Shown piece after piece: positions 1 through 9,879 of a DNA stretch of 64,000 nt. Location of the stretch: assembly GCA_029056055.1 (NCBI GenBank), contig JAIDCC010000096.1, positions 23,971 through 87,970 of the forward strand, given 5' to 3'. This DNA is from Duncaniella sp. (lineage in GTDB: Bacteria; Bacteroidota; Bacteroidia; Bacteroidales; Muribaculaceae). The position numbers and the translations under genes were made by a program. The notes below the pieces were generated by a model, which was given only the letters and a program-made list of their open reading frames with translations, ran no database searches and was not told where the DNA came from. Position 1 is the stretch's first letter, and each line of letters opens with the position of its first letter.

Positions 1-1
1 A

Positions 2-3000
2 TCACGATTAACGGCAATCCTTGCAGTGGCGACAGTCTTGAGCGCCTCGCCTGCATTGCCCGCATCAGCGTCAGAGGCTCCGCAGTCCGGACCGGCGGCA
101 CAGACGGGTTACGTCAGCGGTCAGGTGACAGATGAAAACGGCGAGCCACTCATCGGTGTGACAATCAATGTCAAGGACACCGACATCAATTCAGTGACCG
201 ACATCGACGGCCGATTCAGCATCAAGGCAAGAGAAGGGCAGAAACTCCTCGTCCACTCGCTCGGTTACTACGACAAGGAAGTGACAGTGAAGAGCGGGAA
301 GGAAATCACCATTTCGCTCAAAGACAATACGGAGGTGCTTGACGACGTAGTGGTCATCGGCTACGGCACAGCGCGGAAAAGAGACCTGACCGGGTCGGTG
401 GCGTCGGTGAAGGCCTCCGAACTCAACACCGTAAGCTCGTCGAGCGTCAATCAGATGCTCCAGGGCAAGGTGACAGGCATGAGTGCAATCCAAAGTTCGG
501 CACAACCCGGCGCAGGCATGTCGGTCAACATCCGCGGAGCAGCCTCGCCGAGCGGCAACAACGCACCTCTCTATGTGATAGACGGAGTGCCCATCCAGAC
601 CAACAGCACCGCCGACCCCGGCTTCTCGACCAAACGTTATGACCTGAAGACGGGAGTAGACCGCGACCCGCTCGCCAACCTCAACCCGAACGACATCGAG
701 AGTATCGAGGTGCTCAAGGATGCTTCGGCGGCAGCCATCTACGGCGCGTCGGGAGCTAACGGCGTAGTGCTCATCACCACCAAATCGGGAAAGACCGGCA
801 AACCGCGAGTCAGCTTCAGAAGCACCTATACCGCACAAATCAAGAAGAAATATCCCGAAGTGTTGGGGGCACGCGACTTCCGCGAGCAAGCCAACTTCTG
901 GACAAGAGAATATTATCTGTATCGCAACAAGATGGGCGTCTACGGCGACAAGCCTGTTGACATGAGCGGCTACTCACCGGTGTTTGACGACATCAACGGC
1001 TATGCAGCCGAGACCAACTGGATGGACGAGGTGACGAGAAACGGTCATATAGTAGACGAAAACATCACAATCAACGGCGGCACGGAGTCGACCAAGTACT
1101 TTCTCTCCTACAATTTCTATGACAATGTAGGTCTGGTGAAGAAATCGGGGTTCACGCGACACAGCTTCCGTGTGAACTTCACACAGGACTTTTCGAGCAA
1201 ACTGACCGGAGGGGTCAAGGTGACCTACTCGAACGTCACGGCCAAAAGTTCGTCGATAGGCTCCTCAGGGCAAGGCGACAACATGATACTCAACGCCCTG
1301 CGCTACGCACCCGACATACCGGTGAGAGACGAAAAGGGCAACTACACACGCTCGTACAAGCAGATTTACAACAACCCGGTGTCGTTTACGGAATTTGACG
1401 ACGACACCAACACCCAACGCATCTTTGTCAATCCGACGATAGACTTCAAAATCTGGGACAAACTGGCTTTTCATGCAGTTGGAGGCTTCGACTCGCAGCA
1501 GTCAACCCGCAACTTTTATCTTCCTCTGTCGGCGGTCAATACCACGCTGCCTGAAGGAGAAGCTCAACGTGGTTTTGCGAAGGTTGAAAACCTAAGCGGA
1601 GAAGCCTACTTCAACTACGACAAGACCTTCAACGAAAAGCATCGCGTCTCGGCAGTCATCGGCGCCGGCTATTACCGAACGAGTACATCAGGCTTCTCGC
1701 TTACAGCGGTCAACTTTTTCACGGATGCGTTCAGCTACAACAACGTCGGCATAGCCAGCGACAAGGACAAGGCGGAAATGAGCTCCTACCGCACGGAGCG
1801 CACCAAGCTCAGTCAGTTTGTCAGACTCAACTACGCGTTTGACGACCGCTATCTCCTCACGTTCACCGCGCGACGCGACGGGTCGAGCTACTTCGCCAAA
1901 AATCACAAGTGGGGCATCTTTCCCAGTGTCTCGGCAGCGTGGCGCATCAATCAGGAAGCATTTCTGCGCGAGGTGCGCGCCATCAGCGACCTCAAATTGC
2001 GCGTAGGCTACGGCTCGGTAGGCAACGAAAATGTACTCGGGTCAAACTCACTCTCTATGTACAAATCGGGCTTCAACTATCTATTCGGCGACCTCCACAC
2101 GGGTCTCGCTCTGACCCAAATCGAAAATCCCGATTTGAAATGGGAAACCAACTATACCTTCAACGTCGGAGTAGACTTCGGATTTCTGAACCAGCGAATC
2201 AGCGGTACTGTAGAATACTTCAACCGTGGAGTCAAAGACCTGCTCGACTTCCAGACACTACCCTCGAACAACGCCGTAGGCCGTGTGGCGGCCAACATCG
2301 GCGAGACTCGCAGCCGCGGTTTCGAATTCTCGCTCAACAGCACCAACCTCATCTCCCCTCTGATGTGGCAGACGACGCTCAACGTGTCATACTTCAAAAC
2401 CAATTGGGTGAAACGCAACCCGGAAGTGGCGCTTGCCTCCTATATCGGCGAGACCGACGAACTTGATGCCCTCTACGGATGGCTCACGGACGGAATCATC
2501 ACGTCGGAGGCTGACAAACCCTCATACATGCCCGACGCAGTGCCCGGCAACGTGAGGTATGTCGACGTCAACGGCGACGGGGTGCTCGACATCAATGACG
2601 TGGTGAAATTCGGCAATACCCGCCCGCGCTGGATGGTAGGCTTCGGCAATACATTCAGCTTCAAAGGCTTCGACCTCAACTTCTATTTCTACGGAGCATT
2701 CGGCTACAAAAAATCGCGCGGACAGCTGCCCAACACGGCCAACATCGGCGACAGCAGTGTAGCCCCGAGCAACACCTATTCGTCAATCAAAACCGAGGTA
2801 TGGAACAGCCAGAACGGCCAAGGGACATTGCCCGGTATAGCCACCAACGTATATGACAACGCCAACCCGTCGGGGTCGAACGACTTCTATTGGATGAACG
2901 GCAGCTACGTCAAATTGAAAAACATCACTCTCGGCTATACGCTGCCCCGAAGCGTCTACACGGCCAATTCGTGCGTCAAAGATGTGCGCTTCTTCATCGA

Positions 3001-3115
3001 CGCACAGAATGTCTGCACCCTAACCAAGTATAAAGGCTTCGACCCCGAGCTCGGCACGGACAACCCCTATCCGCAAGCACTGTCGCTTTCGTTCGGAGTG
3101 AACCTTGATTTCTAA
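2..3115 (+). CDS. SusC/RagA family TonB-linked outer membrane protein (5' end truncated by window edge)
   Basis: CarboxypepD-reg-like N-terminus (GQVTDENGEPLIGVTINVKDT), TonB plug (VVVIGYGTARKRDLTGSVASV, VLKDASAAAIYGASGANGVVLITTK); reading frame is open upstream of the GTG at 26 (SRLTAILAVATVLS... signal peptide). Confidence 0.95.
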   Translation, partial: SRLTAILAVATVLSASPALPASASEAPQSGPAAQTGYVSGQVTDENGEPLIGVTINVKDTDINSVTDIDGRFSIKAREGQKLLVHSLGYYDKEVTVKSGKEITISLKDNTEVLDDVVVIGYGTARKRDLTGSVASVKASELNTVSSSSVNQMLQGKVTGMSAIQSSAQPGAGMSVNIRGAASPSGNNAPLYVIDGVPIQTNSTADPGFSTKRYDLKTGVDRDPLANLNPNDIESIEVLKDASAAAIYGASGANGVVLITTKSGKTGKPRVSFRSTYTAQIKKKYPEVLGARDFREQANFWTREYYLYRNKMGVYGDKPVDMSGYSPVFDDINGYAAETNWMDEVTRNGHIVDENITINGGTESTKYFLSYNFYDNVGLVKKSGFTRHSFRVNFTQDFSSKLTGGVKVTYSNVTAKSSSIGSSGQGDNMILNALRYAPDIPVRDEKGNYTRSYKQIYNNPVSFTEFDDDTNTQRIFVNPTIDFKIWDKLAFHAVGGFDSQQSTRNFYLPLSAVNTTLPEGEAQRGFAKVENLSGEAYFNYDKTFNEKHRVSAVIGAGYYRTSTSGFSLTAVNFFTDAFSYNNVGIASDKDKAEMSSYRTERTKLSQFVRLNYAFDDRYLLTFTARRDGSSYFAKNHKWGIFPSVSAAWRINQEAFLREVRAISDLKLRVGYGSVGNENVLGSNSLSMYKSGFNYLFGDLHTGLALTQIENPDLKWETNYTFNVGVDFGFLNQRISGTVEYFNRGVKDLLDFQTLPSNNAVGRVAANIGETRSRGFEFSLNSTNLISPLMWQTTLNVSYFKTNWVKRNPEVALASYIGETDELDALYGWLTDGIITSEADKPSYMPDAVPGNVRYVDVNGDGVLDINDVVKFGNTRPRWMVGFGNTFSFKGFDLNFYFYGAFGYKKSRGQLPNTANIGDSSVAPSNTYSSIKTEVWNSQNGQGTLPGIATNVYDNANPSGSNDFYWMNGSYVKLKNITLGYTLPRSVYTANSCVKDVRFFIDAQNVCTLTKYKGFDPELGTDNPYPQALSLSFGVNLDF

Positions 3116-3129
3116 TCAGCAAAAAGACA

Positions 3130-4647
3130 ATGAAACGAATAATTAAATACGCGGCAATGATGCTGCCGCTTCTCGCGATAACGTTCACCTCGTGTGAGGA
3201 TGCACTCGAGACCAAGAATTTCACCGAGATGTCGCCAAACAATTTCTTCAAGAGTGAAGGAGATATCGATGCAGCCGTCACGGGACTCTACGTACCCCTC
3301 ACGACCACATGGGGCTATTCGGACGGAGGCACAGGCAGATGGTACCCGTCGCTCTTCTGCGCCGACGGCTCAACATATCGCTCGGCCGGACACTATGGCA
3401 CCGACGAAATCACAACCTACAGCGTCAATGCCTTTGATGAGTTTACGGTAGGAGCGGCCAACGGAACATTAGCCGCCGCCTACAACGCCATCCGCTTCGT
3501 GGCCAGAGCCACTGATGTAATCAATCAAATAGGACTCAGCTCGGGAGGAACCGAGGAAGTGCGAGCCCGCTACATTGCCGAAGTCAAGACGCTGCGGGCC
3601 TACTACATGTATCTCCTTTTCGATTGGTTCGGTCCGCTGAATGTAAAGCTCGACGCGGCCACGTTGATGGACAACACCATCACCCCGCGCCCCACGCACG
3701 AGGAATATGTGGGCTATATGCTTGACGACCTCAACGCAGCCGTAAACGAGTCGTCATTCCCGGTGAAGTATAACGACGACAATTCCAACTGGGGACGCAT
3801 GTCGAAGAGCGTAGCGTGGTCAATCCTGGTGAAAATCTACATGCACGAGTATGAGTGGAGCAAAGCCAAGGAGGCTGCCGAAAAGGTGATGGGCATGGGC
3901 TACACACTCGTGGCCAACTATGAAGACCTCTTCAACCACGACCGCCAGCCGGAGCACATCTTCTCAGTGCCCGCCAACACAGCATCAGACAACTATTATG
4001 TGGCCGAAGTGCTCCCCAATGACTTCAAGAAAGGCTACAATCACCTCGGGAGTTCATACATCCGCGGCAGCGAGGATAACTACAAGGCAGGTTGGCAGGC
4101 CTACGGAATGCGCTGGGAGTTCTATGACACCTTCGAGGACAACGATGCCCGCAAGGCCACCATCCTTTGCTCCTATACCACAAATGCCGGGACGACAAAA
4201 GACCGCAACACAGGAATGCGTCTCGCAATACCGCTCAAGTATACCGACACTCAGTTTAATGACTTCGGATGTCAGAAGTCGATGCCGGTGATTCGCTACG
4301 CTGAAATTCTGCTTAGTTATGCCGAGAGCGTCAATGAAATCAGCGGTCCGACATCGGAAGCGATAGCAGCCGTCAAGCAGGTGACCGACCGTGCAGGGGT
4401 AAGCATCCCACAGAGTGCCACCAACGACAAAGACAGTTTCCGCTCGTTCCTGCTTGCCGAGCGCGGCCGCGAACTTTTCGGCGAAGGAGTGCGCCGGGAA
4501 GACCTCATCCGTCACGGCGAGTTTATCAAGCGAGCTGTTGCCCGCGGGGCCAAGGCGCAAGACTACATGGTGCTCTATCCAATACCACAGTCGGTAATCA
4601 CCGAAGCGGGAGGCATCATCAAACAGAATGCCGGATATCCGGAATGA
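3130..4647 (+). CDS. SusD/RagB family nutrient-binding outer membrane lipoprotein
   Basis: Directly downstream of SusC; lipoprotein signal (LLAITFTSCEDALE), SusD-like AEVKTLRAYYMYLLFDWFG and C-terminal LLAERGRELFGEGVRREDLIRHGEF. Confidence 0.93.
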   Translation: MKRIIKYAAMMLPLLAITFTSCEDALETKNFTEMSPNNFFKSEGDIDAAVTGLYVPLTTTWGYSDGGTGRWYPSLFCADGSTYRSAGHYGTDEITTYSVNAFDEFTVGAANGTLAAAYNAIRFVARATDVINQIGLSSGGTEEVRARYIAEVKTLRAYYMYLLFDWFGPLNVKLDAATLMDNTITPRPTHEEYVGYMLDDLNAAVNESSFPVKYNDDNSNWGRMSKSVAWSILVKIYMHEYEWSKAKEAAEKVMGMGYTLVANYEDLFNHDRQPEHIFSVPANTASDNYYVAEVLPNDFKKGYNHLGSSYIRGSEDNYKAGWQAYGMRWEFYDTFEDNDARKATILCSYTTNAGTTKDRNTGMRLAIPLKYTDTQFNDFGCQKSMPVIRYAEILLSYAESVNEISGPTSEAIAAVKQVTDRAGVSIPQSATNDKDSFRSFLLAERGRELFGEGVRREDLIRHGEFIKRAVARGAKAQDYMVLYPIPQSVITEAGGIIKQNAGYPE

Positions 4648-4818
4648 CGAAACTTCAAAGACTGTTCTTTCATACTATACCCCTCCTTGTTTTAGGCTCA
4701 TGCTGAACGTTGTCTCCGGGTGTGCGGGCTACGGCTTGCACAACCGGGGGCGATTTTGGCGATTATCGCATTAATAGGCGGGGAAAATTTTGTAAATTTG
4801 CACAAAAATCGGAATGCC

Positions 4819-5637
4819 ATGAAACTATTACGAAAACTCTTTGCAATTTTTGTGTTAGGGGGCGCACTGACAACTTCGCTGAAGGCTCAGACCACCGACA
4901 CGCTTATCATAAATAACGGCGAGCGACGCATCTTCGGAATCCATCACCGACCGGCGGGAGCGAAGGATGTGAATATGCCTGTATTGATTTTGGCTCACGG
5001 ATTTAACGGGACTCATCACTACGGGCGCAGCTACTTCGAACCGATGGGCGAGTTGGGCTATCAGACTTATACGTTTGACTTTCCCTGCGGGGGGACGGAG
5101 AGCGCTATCGACAACAATACGCTCAACATGTCGATTCGCGACGAGGAGTCGGACCTTTTGGCCGTGATTGATTACTTTGCTTCGCGGGAGGATACGGATG
5201 GGTCGCGGATAGTGGTGCTCGGCGGGAGTCAAGGGGGCTTGGTGTCGGCACTTGCAGCGTCGAAAGCACCCGAGAAGATTTACCGACTGATACTCGAATA
5301 TCCCGCGTTTTGCATACCAAACCATCACAACGGGCGGTATGGCTCGGTAGAGGAAATCCCCGACACGACTTATATCTGGAAAGTGCCACTCGGGCGGAGG
5401 TTTTTCGCAGAGTTGCGCGACATGGATGCCTTCGCGGGGATGGGGCTTTACACGCGGCCTGTCCTCATCATCCACGGCGACAAGGACCCGGTGGTGCCGC
5501 TGAACGACTCGGAGCGAGCCGTAGGGCTTTATCCGGACGCACGTCTTAAGGTGATAAGCGGAGCGGGGCATGGATTCTCGGGCGAAGATTTCACACTCAG
5601 TTTGAAGTACATTACAGAATTTCTCAAAGCAAAATGA
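4819..5637 (+). CDS. Secreted alpha/beta hydrolase
   Basis: Signal peptide from the ATG at 4819; LILAHGFNGTHHYG, nucleophile elbow VLGGSQGG, C-terminal IIHGDKDPVVP and GAGHGF; TAAATTTG box just upstream. Confidence 0.85.
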   Translation: MKLLRKLFAIFVLGGALTTSLKAQTTDTLIINNGERRIFGIHHRPAGAKDVNMPVLILAHGFNGTHHYGRSYFEPMGELGYQTYTFDFPCGGTESAIDNNTLNMSIRDEESDLLAVIDYFASREDTDGSRIVVLGGSQGGLVSALAASKAPEKIYRLILEYPAFCIPNHHNGRYGSVEEIPDTTYIWKVPLGRRFFAELRDMDAFAGMGLYTRPVLIIHGDKDPVVPLNDSERAVGLYPDARLKVISGAGHGFSGEDFTLSLKYITEFLKAK

Positions 5638-8030
5638 CGACAATAAGACATATCCTGACCGGGGCGCTCGCGGTGGTGGCCTCGACGTCGATAGCAGCGG
5701 AGAGCAGGACGCTCGAAGAGCAATTTCTCTCGCCGTCGGAGCAGCAGAAGCCGCTCATCATCTGGCAATGGATGGACGGGATGGTGACACGCGAGGGCAT
5801 AAGCCGCGACCTGAAAGCGTTTAAAGATGCGGGGTTGGCGGGTGTGCAGAACTTTCAGATAGGAGGCCCGATGCAGATGCGCGTGGGCAATCCGGAGAAT
5901 GCCATCGGCAATGACAACTGGAAACAGTTGCTCCGTTGGAGTCTTGACGAGTGCGCTCGCCTCGGATTGACGTTCGGCACACACAACTGTCCCGGATGGT
6001 CGTCGAGCGCCTACCCCACCGTGAGACCGGAGGAGTCGATGCAGATGCTCGTCTACACGGAGGCACCACTCCCCTCTTCGGGCGGCCGCGTGGTGCTCGC
6101 ACGGCCGGAGGTTGACCCACAGTGGGACTACTTCGAAGATGTGGCCGTGATGGCAGTGCCTGTAGATTCGACCGCGCGACACGAGGAAATCGTAGACCTC
6201 AGCCGATGGTTTGACCCTTCGACCGGGGTGCTTGAACTCCCTTCAGACGTGGCGCTCCCGGCAGGAAGCAGAGTGATGCGCATCGGTCAGACCACGAACG
6301 GCAAGACCAACTATGCGCAGTCGCCCGAAACGGGTCGCGGACTGGAGTGTGACAAACTCAGCCGCGAGGCTGTCAAGGCGTTTTGGGACGGATATCCGTC
6401 GATGGTGCTCGAAGTGGCCGGTGAGCACGCAGGCAAGACATTCACCCACTTTGAAATAGACAGCTACGAGGCGGGCGGCCAGACGTGGAGCCGCGTGCTG
6501 CCCGACGAATTTCAGAAACGCAAGGGCTATGACCTGCGCCCGTGGCTGCCCTACATGGCGGGGCGCCTGAAGCGCATCGGCAGCGAAGAGGAGACGGCAC
6601 GATTTCTTGCCGACTGGAGCGAGACCGTGAGAGACTGCGTGGCCGAAAACTACTACGGCTATATGACACAATTAGCGCATGAAGCGGGCGTCAACATGCT
6701 CATCGAGCCTTACGGCACGGGCCATCAACGACCGTTTCACATCATAGACTTCGAAAGAATCGTGCGAGCCTCGGAGGGAGCCGACATAGCGACGGAATTT
6801 TGGCAAGACCCGCCGAGGTGGGGTTGGAAAGACATGGTGCGCCACGAGGCGTCGATGCGCAAACTCGGCAAGCCGTTGCTCGTGGCCGAGGCATTCACCT
6901 GCTGGCCGCTCAGGGCATGGCAAGACAGTCCGGCCACAATCAAACCTATGTGCGACCGTGCATTCTGTCTTGGAGTGAACCGCATGATGCTCCACGCCGG
7001 AGCCGCCAATCCGTGGCCGGCGGCGCTTCCTGGAATGTCGTTCGGCCAATGGGGCACGCATTTCGTGCCGGGGCAGACATGGTGGATGGCCGGCGGAGCC
7101 AAAGAACTGTTCGGATACATGGCCCGCTGTCAGGCGCTGCTTCAACAAGGCATCCCCGCGCCCGAGCAGCTCAAAATGACGAAATTCCTGACCTATCGTC
7201 GCACCGACGGTGACACGGAAATCATTTTCATGTGCAATCAGGCCGACACCGTGGCTACGGACACGCTTAGATTCGACTTCGCGGGGCGCGGCGCTGAAAT
7301 CTGGAACCCTTACACATGCTCACGATATTCGCTCGCGACATCGCCCGAAGTTGCAGTAGAGATTGAACCCTTCGGGTCGCGTTTCATAGTGGTGCGTCCG
7401 GGCGAGAGCAGTCTTCCGGCGGAGACGAAGATAAGGGTGGCTGCAACGATGCCCGTCGAAGGCGGATGGTCGGTGAGATTTCCGGAAATCGGGACAATCG
7501 AGACCGACAGCCTCTTCTCGTGGGACGAGTCGGACAACCATGACATACACTATTTCTCGGGAACGGCACTCTATAAGCGTACCCTCGACGTAGACAGCTC
7601 AATGATTGCCGCCGACAACGGAAGGCTCGTGCTTTCGCTCGGCGAAGTGAACGACATGGCCTTCGTCAAGGTGAACGGCACGCCTCTGCCCCTTCTGTGG
7701 AAAGCACCTTTCGAATGTGACATAACCGACGTCGTGATGCCGGGAACAAATGTAGTGGAGATAGCGGTCACGAACCTTTGGGCCAACCGCATGATAGGCG
7801 ACGAGCTCGAACCCGACGACCTGGAATGGAGCGAGCGGCAAAATTTCCAAGGCTCTCAAGGAGGGTGTTATCTTTTGTCAAATCCTGACTGGCTTGTCAA
7901 CGGCACGCAGCGTCCGTCGAAGGGGCGCAAGACGGTGGGTTGTTACAAGTTTTTCACGGCCGATTCGCCCCTGCTCCCATCGGGGCTTCACGGCCCAGTG
8001 AGCCTGAAAATTATGAGCGCGAGAGAATAA
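5634..8030 (+). CDS. Glycosyl hydrolase, GH106 alpha-L-rhamnosidase-like
   Basis: N-terminal LIIWQWMDGMVTREGISRDLKAFKDAGLAGVQNFQIGGP and GTHNCPGWSSSAYPTVRPEESMQ, FEIDSYEAGGQTWS, C-terminal jelly-roll; overlaps previous stop (ATGA). Confidence 0.82.
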   Translation: MTTIRHILTGALAVVASTSIAAESRTLEEQFLSPSEQQKPLIIWQWMDGMVTREGISRDLKAFKDAGLAGVQNFQIGGPMQMRVGNPENAIGNDNWKQLLRWSLDECARLGLTFGTHNCPGWSSSAYPTVRPEESMQMLVYTEAPLPSSGGRVVLARPEVDPQWDYFEDVAVMAVPVDSTARHEEIVDLSRWFDPSTGVLELPSDVALPAGSRVMRIGQTTNGKTNYAQSPETGRGLECDKLSREAVKAFWDGYPSMVLEVAGEHAGKTFTHFEIDSYEAGGQTWSRVLPDEFQKRKGYDLRPWLPYMAGRLKRIGSEEETARFLADWSETVRDCVAENYYGYMTQLAHEAGVNMLIEPYGTGHQRPFHIIDFERIVRASEGADIATEFWQDPPRWGWKDMVRHEASMRKLGKPLLVAEAFTCWPLRAWQDSPATIKPMCDRAFCLGVNRMMLHAGAANPWPAALPGMSFGQWGTHFVPGQTWWMAGGAKELFGYMARCQALLQQGIPAPEQLKMTKFLTYRRTDGDTEIIFMCNQADTVATDTLRFDFAGRGAEIWNPYTCSRYSLATSPEVAVEIEPFGSRFIVVRPGESSLPAETKIRVAATMPVEGGWSVRFPEIGTIETDSLFSWDESDNHDIHYFSGTALYKRTLDVDSSMIAADNGRLVLSLGEVNDMAFVKVNGTPLPLLWKAPFECDITDVVMPGTNVVEIAVTNLWANRMIGDELEPDDLEWSERQNFQGSQGGCYLLSNPDWLVNGTQRPSKGRKTVGCYKFFTADSPLLPSGLHGPVSLKIMSARE

Positions 8031-8041
8031 GTATAGAATCA

Positions 8042-8085
8042 GAGGGTGACGATGAGCTGAAATTCATCGTCACCCTCCGGGCTTT
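8042..8085 (+). terminator. Intrinsic terminator-like hairpin after GH106
   Basis: GAGGGTGACGATGA-gctgaaat-TCATCGTCACCCTC, perfect 14-bp stem followed by CGGGCTTTT. Confidence 0.8.
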
Positions 8086-8172
8086 TCGTTAGCGGAATGC
8101 AGCAAGCGGACGGGGATTTCAGTTACATCAGATTCTTGGGCAAAAATACCATTGATGGAGGGGAAGCAGGTC

Positions 8173-8258
8173 CTTAATCGCAGTTTTTTGTAAAAATCGC
8201 GGTTATAATCGCAAAAATTTGTACCTTTGCGTCATCCTAATCGTGAAATTTTGTATGG
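8173..8258 (+). repeat. 86-bp direct repeat copy 1 (fic promoter/operator region and start codon)
   Basis: CTTAATCGCAGTTTTTTGTAAAAATCGCGGTTATAATCGCAAAAATTTGTACCTTTGCGTC...TATGG; identical to 9755..9840 except 8233/9815 (C/T). Confidence 0.97.
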
Positions 8259-9742
8259 CAGTAAAAGTAGACACCAAAAAAGAGATTATTTTCGGTTCGT
8301 CAGACCCGAACATTTCGCGTGTGCTCAGTAAGAAGGAGAAAGAGGGCGAACTGCGTAAGGTGGCACCACGAATTTATACTACCAACCTCATAGACAGTCT
8401 GGAAAACATCGTGCGTCGCAACCTCATGGATATACTTGTTTACCGCTACCCTGATGCGTTGATAAGTCACCGGAGCGCCAAAGAGATGCGTCCGACAGCA
8501 ACCGGTGACTTTTTCCTTACAAACTCAACTACAAGGCGAGTGACCGACTTGCCGGGCATTACCTTGAATTTTGTAAAAGGACCAAAGGCATCATCCCATG
8601 ATATTCCGTTCATGGGTATGCACATCTCGGGAGAACACAGATACATGCTTGAAAACATGCAGGTGTCACGCAAATTCGGTGACGAATCGCGTGTATTGCC
8701 CGTCAGTGTAATCGAAAATAAACTTGAACAGATTCTTCTGACAGGAGGTGAAGACCGTCTCAATCAATATCGAGATGAACTAAGGAGAGTAGCCGAAGAT
8801 TTGGATATGCAAGCTGAATTTGCGAAACTCAACAGCATTATCTCAGCATTGCTTTCAACACATGATGCGAATGTGTTGTCGACAGACTCCGCGAAAGCTC
8901 TTGCAGCGGGAAGTCCGTTTGACAGGACAAGAGTAGAATTGTTTGAGGTGCTATTTGACGCTATAAAGGACAGGTATTTCGTGATACGCAACAACCGCAA
9001 TACCGATGAGGAGTCTTTCCGTCTGTTCTCCTTTTTTGAGAGCTATTTCTCAAATTACATAGAGGGGACCGAGTTTGAGATTGATGAGGCTAAGGCGATT
9101 GTGGACTCAGGTATTCCTATGCCAAGACGTGATGAGGACTCACATGACATACTCGGAACTTTCAAGGTGCTGTCAAACCGCTCGGAAATGATGAAAACCC
9201 CGACATCGCCGGACGAATTGTTTGCGATTTTAAGTCACAGACATAGCGTATTGCTTGAAGGACGACCGCACATGAATCCCGGTATTTTCAAAACGAAGAA
9301 CAATCGTGCCGGAATGACGGAGTTTGTAGATAATCAGCTCGTGAAAGGAACACTCTCGCAGGGTTTCAAGTATTATGCAGCCTTGACCGACCCATTTGCG
9401 AGAGCAATATTCATGATGTTCATGATAAGCGAAGTCCATCCGTTCAATGACGGCAACGGACGCATCGCCCGTGTGATGATGAATGCAGAACTTGTGCGTG
9501 CCGAGCAGTCGCGTATCATTGTCCCGACTGTATTCCGTGAGGACTACATTCTCGCTTTGCGAAAACTGACCCGACACAAAGACCCTCTGGCATACATAAA
9601 CGTAATGACGAAACTCCATCAATTCAGCGACAACCTATATGGTACAGACTTCACAGAATTGAAAAACTACCTTGCTTCCTGCAACGCTTACGAGGAGCCG
9701 ACTCAAGGGAAACTGCAAATCATAGAGAGGTCTTTTGAGTAA
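8255..9742 (+). CDS. Fic family protein with AbiEi-like N-terminal region
   Basis: Fic motif HPFNDGNGRIAR; inhibitory-type (S/T)xxxE(G/N) motif SNYIEG; N-terminal LSKKEKEGELRKVAPRIYTTN...YPDALISHRSA resembles AbiEi-type wHTH/antitoxin regions. ATG at 8255 lies at the end of the repeat. Confidence 0.88.
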   Translation: MAVKVDTKKEIIFGSSDPNISRVLSKKEKEGELRKVAPRIYTTNLIDSLENIVRRNLMDILVYRYPDALISHRSAKEMRPTATGDFFLTNSTTRRVTDLPGITLNFVKGPKASSHDIPFMGMHISGEHRYMLENMQVSRKFGDESRVLPVSVIENKLEQILLTGGEDRLNQYRDELRRVAEDLDMQAEFAKLNSIISALLSTHDANVLSTDSAKALAAGSPFDRTRVELFEVLFDAIKDRYFVIRNNRNTDEESFRLFSFFESYFSNYIEGTEFEIDEAKAIVDSGIPMPRRDEDSHDILGTFKVLSNRSEMMKTPTSPDELFAILSHRHSVLLEGRPHMNPGIFKTKNNRAGMTEFVDNQLVKGTLSQGFKYYAALTDPFARAIFMMFMISEVHPFNDGNGRIARVMMNAELVRAEQSRIIVPTVFREDYILALRKLTRHKDPLAYINVMTKLHQFSDNLYGTDFTELKNYLASCNAYEEPTQGKLQIIERSFE

Positions 9743-9754
9743 GTCAGATAGAGT

Positions 9755-9840
9755 CTTAATCGCAGTTTTTTGTAAAAATCGCGGTTATAATCGCAAAAAT
9801 TTGTACCTTTGCGTTATCCTAATCGTGAAATTTTGTATGG
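9755..9840 (+). repeat. 86-bp direct repeat copy 2, downstream of fic
   Basis: 85/86 identity to 8173..8258 at a constant offset of 1582 bp. Confidence 0.97.
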
Positions 9841-9879
9841 TTGATATGACGGTAAACCTCGTAATGCGCGAATTTGAAT

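Noticed and set aside
26-3115. GTG at 26 as the real start of the SusC-like protein
   Set aside because: The frame is open to the window edge and encodes the rest of a signal peptide upstream; the true start is outside the window.
8173-9840. CRISPR-like interpretation of the 86-bp repeat pair, or of the dispersed elements
   Set aside because: Only two copies flanking a gene, and dispersed palindromes without regular spacers; no cas-like genes seen.
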